A stretch of DNA of 12,198 nucleotides from Betaproteobacteria bacterium (GTDB lineage Bacteria; Pseudomonadota; Gammaproteobacteria; Burkholderiales; SG8-41). Position numbers and translations under genes: made by a program. This document shows positions 7,999 to 12,198 of this stretch, in pieces; position 1 is the stretch's first letter; each line of letters opens with the position of its first letter. Under the pieces are notes generated by a model. It was not told where the DNA came from, did no database searches, and saw only the letters and a program-made list of their open reading frames with translations. The DNA lies in contig JANXSE010000141.1 in the NCBI GenBank assembly GCA_025356695.1, forward strand, positions 1 to 12,198. The letters are read 5' to 3'.

Positions 7999-8462
7999 TT
8001 CCCATTCCCTTTGTCAGCGCCGAGCAATGCGGCGGCGCGGCGCCGGTCGTCATCGGACAGCGGTTGCTCGATCGTGTCGTTGCGGCGTTGACGCAGATAG
8101 CGCAACAGCAGCCACAGGCCGATCATGAACAGCAGCGGCGGGCCCAGCCACAACACGACGGTGGTCGTCTTCAGCGGTGGCCGATAAAGCACAAAATCAC
8201 CGTAGCGCTCGACCATGTAGTCGACGATCTGCGTGTCGCTGCGGCCCTGCGCGATTTGCTCGCGGATCTGCCGCCGCAGATCGACCGCGAGTTCCGCATT
8301 CGAATCGGCAATCGACTGGTTTTGACAAACCAGGCAACGCAATTCCTCGGACAAAGCCACCGCGCGTTTGTTGGCCACCGGGTCGTTGGTGGTCGGCTGT
8401 GCTGTCTGTGCAAACACCACGCTCGACACGAGGCACAGCATTGCGATCAGCAGTTTTTTCAT
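7995..8462 (-). CDS. ccmH: Cytochrome c-type biogenesis protein CcmH (thiol oxidoreductase subunit; CcmL/NrfF family)
   Basis: A 155-residue protein with a signal peptide (about 1-18), the family motif LRCLVCQNQ (41-49) with redox Cys43 and Cys46, the conserved three-helix periplasmic part ending in VERYGDFVLYRPP (84-96), and a membrane anchor (about 102-121) followed by a charged cytoplasmic tail. It reduces or resolves the disulfide of apocytochrome CXXCH motifs together with CcmG before CcmF attaches heme. It corresponds to the N-terminal half of E. coli CcmH, the CcmI half being separate here, as in most bacteria outside the enterics. Both ends overlap neighbours by 4 nt (ATGA with ccmG upstream and with ccmI downstream), showing tight coupling. 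Confidence 0.95.
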   Translation of the reverse strand: MKKLLIAMLCLVSSVVFAQTAQPTTNDPVANKRAVALSEELRCLVCQNQSIADSNAELAVDLRRQIREQIAQGRSDTQIVDYMVERYGDFVLYRPPLKTTTVVLWLGPPLLFMIGLWLLLRYLRQRRNDTIEQPLSDDDRRRAAALLGADKGNGK

Positions 8463-8983
8463 TGTTGCAGCTTTGCCACCAGCGGCAGAATTTTGTTTTT
8501 CAGGGCCTCAGGGGTGACGGGGCCGATCTGCTTGTAGCGGATGACTCCCGTCTTGTCGATGACGAAGGTCTCGGGAACACCGTAAACACCGTAATTGATA
8601 CCGACACTGCCGTCGCTGTCGCTGATGCTCAGCGAATAAGGGTCGCCGAACTGCTTGAGCCAGCCGAGCGCATCGATGCGCTGGTCTTTATAGTTCAGGC
8701 CGATGATGGGCACCACGTTGGTCTTGGCGAGATCGAGCAGCACCGGATGTTCCTCGCGACAGGACACGCACCACGAGGCCCACACATTAAGTAGCCAGAC
8801 CTTGCCCTGCATGTCCTGTGTGGCCAGCGTTTTCCCGGATTCGTGTAATTGCGCGAGCTGGAACACCGGCGCCGGCTTATCGATCAGCGGCGAAGGGATT
8901 TCGCGCGGATTCAGACCCAGGCCGACGGCGAGAAAGGCCACCAGCACAATAAAAACGCCCAAAGGCAACAGGAATCGGTTCAT
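8459..8983 (-). CDS. ccmG: Thiol:disulfide interchange protein CcmG (DsbE)
   Basis: A 174-residue membrane-anchored periplasmic thioredoxin-fold protein that keeps the apocytochrome c cysteines reduced for heme attachment. The N-terminal anchor is about residues 4-23. The thioredoxin domain carries the WCVSC active site (71-75) after LLNVWAS, and the cis-proline loop GVPETF (135-140). I chose the ATG at 8983, 8 nt past the ccmF stop, because it gives the canonical signal-anchor beginning (MNRFLLPLG). A frame-compatible ATG at 9055 would add 24 residues lying inside ccmF. No strong Shine-Dalgarno is visible, which suits coupling to ccmF. The TGA overlaps the ccmH ATG. Confidence 0.94.
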   Translation of the reverse strand: MNRFLLPLGVFIVLVAFLAVGLGLNPREIPSPLIDKPAPVFQLAQLHESGKTLATQDMQGKVWLLNVWASWCVSCREEHPVLLDLAKTNVVPIIGLNYKDQRIDALGWLKQFGDPYSLSISDSDGSVGINYGVYGVPETFVIDKTGVIRYKQIGPVTPEALKNKILPLVAKLQQ

Positions 8984-8990
8984 GCAACGA

Positions 8991-10979
8991 TCAACCAGCA
9001 ACAACTGGTTGCCCGGCAACACCAAGGTCCGCGGTTTCAGATTGCCGGCGTGCAAGCCGGCGATAACGCCGGTCGCTCAGCGCCAGAAAGCCGCCCAGTG
9101 CCATGATGATGCAGCCACCCCAAATCCAGGTCACGAACGGCTTGCGATAAACACGCACGCTCCACGCACCGTCACTCACCGGTTCGCCGAGCGACACATA
9201 CAGGTCGCCGAACAGGCCGGTGGAAATCGCCGCCTCGGTCATCGGCATCTGCTGCGCGTTATAGATGCGTTTTTCCGGATGCATGATTTGCAGCGTCTGG
9301 CCGTCGCGCTGCACAGTTACGTCACCGCGCGACGCGCGATAGTTGGGGCCGGTCGCATTCTGTACACCGTCAAAGCGGAATGTGTAGCCGCCGACCGCAA
9401 CCGTGTCGCCGACCGACATGCGCACATCACGCTCGGTTTCGTAGCCTTTGACCATGGTCACGCCGATGATGAATACTGCCACACCGCAATGGGCGAGCAA
9501 CATGCCGTAATAGCCGCGCGGCTGGCTGCCAAGTCGCGTCGACAGGCTGCCGCTGACCGCTGCGAGACGCACGCGCAGATTCACCACGGCAGTAGTCAGA
9601 ATCCAGATCGCCAAAACAAGGCCGAAGCTGATCATCGGCGTCCACTTGCCCATCGCCAGTGGCAAAAGAAGCGCCGTTGCAACGCTGACCGCGAAGGCCC
9701 ATTTCAGGCGGTTTGCCAGATCCGGCAGACTGGCTTCCTTCCAGCGCGCGATCGGACCAATGCCCATCATAAATATGGCCGGCGTCATCAGAGGCACGAA
9801 CACACTGTCAAAATAAGGCGGGCCGACCGAAATCTTGCCGAGATTCAGGGCATCGAGAAACAAGGGATACAGCGTACCAAGCAAGACGGAGCCCGCCGAC
9901 ACCAGCAACAGCACGTTGTTGGTCAGCAGCATCGATTCACGCGACACCACGTTGAACGCCCCGCCGAGACCGACACGCGGGGCACGCCACGCAAACAACG
10001 CCAGCGAACTGCCGATGACGAGCACCAGAAAAGTCAGAATGAAAATACCGCGCCGCGGATCAGTCGCAAATGCATGCACCGAGGTCAGCACACCGGAGCG
10101 CACGAGGAAGGTGCCCAACAGACTCAGGCTGAAGGCACAAATTGCCAGCAGCACGGTCCAGCTCTTGAAACCGCCGCGCTTTTCGGTCACGGCGAGCGAA
10201 TGCATCAACGCGGTGCCGACCAGCCACGGCATGAACGACGCGTTTTCGACCGGGTCCCAGAACCACCAGCCGCCCCAGCCCAATTCGTAATAGGCCCACC
10301 AGCTGCCGAGCATGATGCCGATGGTCAGGAAGCACCACGCCAGCGTGGTCCATGGCCGCGACCAGCGCGCCCAGGTTGCATCCAGCTTGCCGCCGATCAG
10401 TGCAGCAATGGCAAACGCAAAAGCAACGGAGAAACCGACATAGCCCATGTAGAGCATGGGCGGTTGGTTCACCATGCCCGGATCCTGCAGCAAGGGATTA
10501 AGGTCACGTCCTTCGGCCGCCGGCGGCAGCAAGCGGTCGAACGGGTTCGATGTCAGCAACAAAAACAGGATAAAACCGACACTGACCAGGCCGAGCACGC
10601 CGACCACGCGCGCCACCATCGATTCCGGCAGGTGCCGGCTGAACACCGTCACGCCGGCCGTCCAGACATTGAGCATCAGCACCCACAACAGGAGCGAGCC
10701 CTCGTGCGAACCCCAGGTCGCCGCGATGCGATACTGGATCGGCAATTGCGAATTCGAATTGGTCGCAACGTTGAGCACCGAGAAATCGTTGTTGATAAAC
10801 GACCAGGCAAGGCAGCCGAATGCGATGGCGACGAAGGTGAACTGCCCCTGTGCCGCCGGGCGCGCAATCGCCATCCAGACCGGATTGCCGCGCGCGGCAC
10901 CGATGATGGGCAAAACGCCCTGCACTGTCGCCAGCAGCAAGGCAAGAATCAAAGCAAACTGACCGATTTCCGGGATCAT
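8991..10979 (-). CDS. ccmF: Heme lyase CcmF (cytochrome c synthase subunit)
   Basis: A 662-residue polytopic inner-membrane protein that takes heme from holo-CcmE and attaches it to apocytochrome c. The tryptophan-rich periplasmic motif GWGGWWFWDPVENASFMPW spans 234-252. The membrane histidines that hold heme b in E. coli (His261, His491) correspond to His260 (ALMHSL) and His497 (LLAHCGVAV). Periplasmic His303 corresponds to His302 (SVHAF). The other conserved periplasmic His (E. coli His173, in an x-H-P-P context) is replaced by Gln172 in MVNQPPMLY. The start is placed at the ATG at 10979, 5 nt past the ccmE stop, giving the family-typical MIPEIGQFAL. A longer frame to 11111 would run through ccmE and is rejected. 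It is the only CcmF/NrfE homologue in view. Confidence 0.95.
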   Translation of the reverse strand: MIPEIGQFALILALLLATVQGVLPIIGAARGNPVWMAIARPAAQGQFTFVAIAFGCLAWSFINNDFSVLNVATNSNSQLPIQYRIAATWGSHEGSLLLWVLMLNVWTAGVTVFSRHLPESMVARVVGVLGLVSVGFILFLLLTSNPFDRLLPPAAEGRDLNPLLQDPGMVNQPPMLYMGYVGFSVAFAFAIAALIGGKLDATWARWSRPWTTLAWCFLTIGIMLGSWWAYYELGWGGWWFWDPVENASFMPWLVGTALMHSLAVTEKRGGFKSWTVLLAICAFSLSLLGTFLVRSGVLTSVHAFATDPRRGIFILTFLVLVIGSSLALFAWRAPRVGLGGAFNVVSRESMLLTNNVLLLVSAGSVLLGTLYPLFLDALNLGKISVGPPYFDSVFVPLMTPAIFMMGIGPIARWKEASLPDLANRLKWAFAVSVATALLLPLAMGKWTPMISFGLVLAIWILTTAVVNLRVRLAAVSGSLSTRLGSQPRGYYGMLLAHCGVAVFIIGVTMVKGYETERDVRMSVGDTVAVGGYTFRFDGVQNATGPNYRASRGDVTVQRDGQTLQIMHPEKRIYNAQQMPMTEAAISTGLFGDLYVSLGEPVSDGAWSVRVYRKPFVTWIWGGCIIMALGGFLALSDRRYRRLARRQSETADLGVAGQPVVAG

Positions 10980-10983
10980 GATT

Positions 10984-11433
10984 TTATTTTGTGACCACGC
11001 TTTTTTGTGCCTTCTGCGCCTGCTCGATTGCATGCGCAGCATCCGGCGGCATGTAGTTTTCGTCGTGCTTGGCCAGCACTTCGGTCGCCATGAAAATGCC
11101 ATCCGGTCCAAGGCGCCCCTGCGCCACCACGCCCTTGCCCTCCTTGAACAAATCGGGAAGGATGCCTGTAAAGGTCACCGGCACCGTCTTCGCGGTATCG
11201 GTCACCGTGAATGAGACGGTCAATCCGTCGTTGCCGCGCACGACACTGCCGGTCTCGACCATGCCGCCGATCCGAAAAGCCTTGCCGCGCGGCGCTTCAT
11301 TCGCAGCAATCTGGCTCGGACTGAAAAAAAACACCAGATTGCTTTGAAAGGCATTCAGCACGAGGCCGGCGGCGGCGCCCAGCAGCAGCACGCCGAGCGC
11401 AATAATGGTCATGCGTTTATGTCGGGGCTTCAT
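10984..11433 (-). CDS. ccmE: Heme chaperone CcmE
   Basis: A 149-residue periplasmic heme chaperone with an N-terminal membrane anchor (about 8-29) and an OB-fold domain (about 35-120). The heme-binding motif [10 protein letters not shown] (121-130) has His123, which binds heme covalently, and Tyr127, the axial ligand (His130/Tyr134 in E. coli). I prefer the start at 11433 (MKPRHKRM, the usual CcmE beginning). An ATG at 11451 adds six residues (MSHIRT) and cannot be excluded, since neither has a clear Shine-Dalgarno. It is the first gene of the ccmEFGHI run; ccmABCD, which would load heme onto CcmE, are not upstream. It is separated from the upstream cytochrome genes by an intrinsic terminator. 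Confidence 0.93.
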   Translation of the reverse strand: MKPRHKRMTIIALGVLLLGAAAGLVLNAFQSNLVFFFSPSQIAANEAPRGKAFRIGGMVETGSVVRGNDGLTVSFTVTDTAKTVPVTFTGILPDLFKEGKGVVAQGRLGPDGIFMATEVLAKHDENYMPPDAAHAIEQAQKAQKSVVTK

Positions 11434-11451
11434 CGTCCGTATATGACTCAT

Positions 11452-11560
11452 ATGACGCGGTTTGGTTGCAGCGGTTGCAGCCTTAATGAACGGAGAAACA
11501 AGTGTTTATCCGTTCAAAATTGTGCACCATTTTACCGGAATCGAGCTGCGAGCGCGCAGC
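11452..11560 (-). promoter_or_regulatory. Intergenic region expected to hold the ccmE promoter
   Basis: After the terminator at 11561-11583 a new promoter is required for the ccm run. On the minus strand this stretch has TAAAAT (complement of 11529-11534), a good -10 match without a recognisable -35, and TTGAAC (a -35-like hexamer) slightly downstream without a matching -10. No FNR-type dyad is seen here. The presence of a promoter is inferred from position; I cannot fix its elements. Confidence 0.3.
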
Positions 11561-11583
11561 AAAAAGCCGGCCTATGCCGGCTT
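11561..11583 (-). terminator. Intrinsic terminator after the tandem cytochrome c genes
   Basis: A perfect 8-bp inverted repeat, AAGCCGGC and GCCGGCTT, with a 4-nt loop is followed on the minus strand by five T, about 22 nt past the cytochrome c stop codon. This is a textbook Rho-independent terminator and separates the cytochrome c transcript from ccmE. Confidence 0.85.
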
Positions 11584-11604
11584 CTGCTGACGACAGAAAA
11601 TCGC

Positions 11605-11898
11605 CTATTTGCCGGTCAGGGAATACTGCACCAGCGTTTTCAACTCGGCGTCGGTTGCCGCCACCTTGGTCGGATGGCCCTTGCCTTCTTTCAGCTTCGC
11701 CACCAAGGTTGCCTCCGCGTCCTTGTTGTCCTTGTATTTCGCACCAACGTCCTTGAATGCCGGGCCGACTTTCTTCTTGTCCATGTCGTGGCAATTCAGG
11801 CAGTTTTTGGATTTCGCCAGATCGGCGCCTGACTGCGCGTTGGCCGCCCCTGCGATCAGCATGGCGGAGGTCATCAGTGCAACTGCGATGGTTTTCAT
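11605..11898 (-). CDS. Small periplasmic class I cytochrome c, copy A
   Basis: A 97-residue secreted monoheme cytochrome, an electron carrier of the periplasm. The signal peptide is 1-21 (cleavage after AGAANA). The mature part of about 76 residues carries the heme site CLNCH (33-37). Class I cytochromes of the c551/c5 type normally have a Met-Pro pair late in the sequence that gives the sixth ligand; here the corresponding spot reads GKGHPTKV, with His75-Pro76, and the only Met of the mature protein (Met39) is two residues after the heme His. The start at 11898 is chosen because of AAGGAGA (complement of 11903-11909) just upstream; a frame-compatible ATG at 11919 lies before that ribosome site. 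A second, nearly identical gene precedes it. It is a candidate donor to the nitrite reductase, but this is only proximity. Confidence 0.92.
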   Translation of the reverse strand: MKTIAVALMTSAMLIAGAANAQSGADLAKSKNCLNCHDMDKKKVGPAFKDVGAKYKDNKDAEATLVAKLKEGKGHPTKVAATDAELKTLVQYSLTGK

Positions 11899-11929
11899 AC
11901 GGTCTCCTTGCTTACACATTTATCTTGAT

Positions 11930-11955
11930 CGGCAGACGGGTTTTCCAGTCTGCCG
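11930..11955 (-). other. Intercistronic hairpin between the two cytochrome c genes
   Basis: A perfect 8-bp inverted repeat (CGGCAGAC and GTCTGCCG) with a 10-nt loop lies between the stop of copy B (11971) and the ribosome site of copy A. On the minus strand it is followed by ATCAAGATAAATG and not by a T-run, so it does not look like an intrinsic terminator. It may stabilise or process a bicistronic mRNA. Confidence 0.5.
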
Positions 11956-11970
11956 TTGCCACACGCGCAG

Positions 11971-12198
11971 TTACTTGCCCGTCAAGGCAAATTGAACCAG
12001 CGTTTTAAGTTCAGCATCCGAGGCAGCAACCTTGACCGGATGGCCTTTGCCTTCCTTCAGCTTGGCGGTAATGGTAGCTTCCGCGTCTTTGTTGTCTTTG
12101 TATTTCGCCTGCACATCCTTGAACGCCGGACCGACCTTCTTCTTGTCCATGTCATGGCAGTTCAGGCAGTTCTTCGATTTCGCCAGATCGGGGCCGGA
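11971..12198 (-). CDS. Small periplasmic class I cytochrome c, copy B (5' truncated by window end)
   Basis: The visible 75 residues form the mature domain of a second monoheme cytochrome c, ending in TAA at 11973-11971. Its signal peptide and start lie beyond the window. It matches copy A at 67 of 75 positions without gaps: same CLNCH heme site, same DMDKKKVGPAFKDV segment, and the same GKGHP in place of the usual Met-Pro. The two genes are a tandem duplication, separated by 72 bp from this stop to the start of copy A. Differences are scattered and mostly conservative, so both copies look functional. Confidence 0.92.
   Translation of the reverse strand, partial: SGPDLAKSKNCLNCHDMDKKKVGPAFKDVQAKYKDNKDAEATITAKLKEGKGHPVKVAASDAELKTLVQFALTGK

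Noticed and set aside
8703..10994. A 763-codon open frame on the plus strand, antisense to ccmF and ccmG
   Set aside because: Its translation is rich in Arg, Gln and His with no domain pattern, whereas the opposite strand encodes clear CcmF and CcmG. Long antisense frames are common in GC-rich coding DNA.
10980..11111. Longer N-terminus for CcmF starting at 11111
   Set aside because: These codons lie inside ccmE in another frame and read as basic low-complexity sequence. The family start MIPEIGQF is at 10979.

Overview
The window looks like the chromosome of a facultatively anaerobic proteobacterium, most likely a betaproteobacterium. The support is GC-rich coding, System I (Ccm) cytochrome c maturation with betaproteobacterial-style CcmE-CcmI proteins, an Allochromatium-type 2[4Fe-4S] ferredoxin, and small periplasmic class I cytochromes c. 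This placement is inference from gene content. There are no tRNA or rRNA genes, transposases, CRISPR arrays or other signs of mobility.

Left part, plus strand (1-2170): the C-terminal quarter of a pyruvate:ferredoxin/flavodoxin oxidoreductase (nifJ), a translationally coupled dihydroorotate-dehydrogenase-like flavoprotein, and a small ferredoxin. This reads as an anaerobic pyruvate oxidation cassette that passes electrons to ferredoxin. A minus-strand malic enzyme (2440-4092), which supplies pyruvate, converges on it. Upstream of the malic enzyme is an FNR/CRP-family dyad (4209-4222) placed almost exactly as in an FNR class II promoter.

Middle and right part, all minus strand, read from high to low coordinates: two near-identical small cytochromes c (12198-11971, truncated by the window edge, and 11898-11605), a clear intrinsic terminator (11583-11561), then the overlapping run ccmE-ccmF-ccmG-ccmH-ccmI (11433-6763). 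After a 120-bp gap holding a second FNR-like dyad come an octaheme nitrite reductase (6642-4990) and a coupled membrane-anchored TPR protein (4988-4356) that resembles CcmI/NrfG. The Ccm proteins attach heme to c-type cytochromes. The octaheme enzyme has seven CXXCH sites and one CXXCK site, with the catalytic and calcium residues of NrfA and the Tyr-X-Cys pair of Thioalkalivibrio octaheme nitrite reductase. It is predicted to reduce nitrite to ammonium in the periplasm.

Together the window suggests an anaerobic module: malate to pyruvate to acetyl-CoA plus reduced ferredoxin on the carbon side, and nitrite ammonification with its own heme-attachment machinery on the respiratory side, with possible shared FNR-type control. 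The points most worth following are the TPR protein as a possible specificity factor for the CXXCK heme, loss of one conserved periplasmic histidine in CcmF, a DHOD-like protein without the usual catalytic base, and tandem cytochromes c with His-Pro where the family has its Met ligand.
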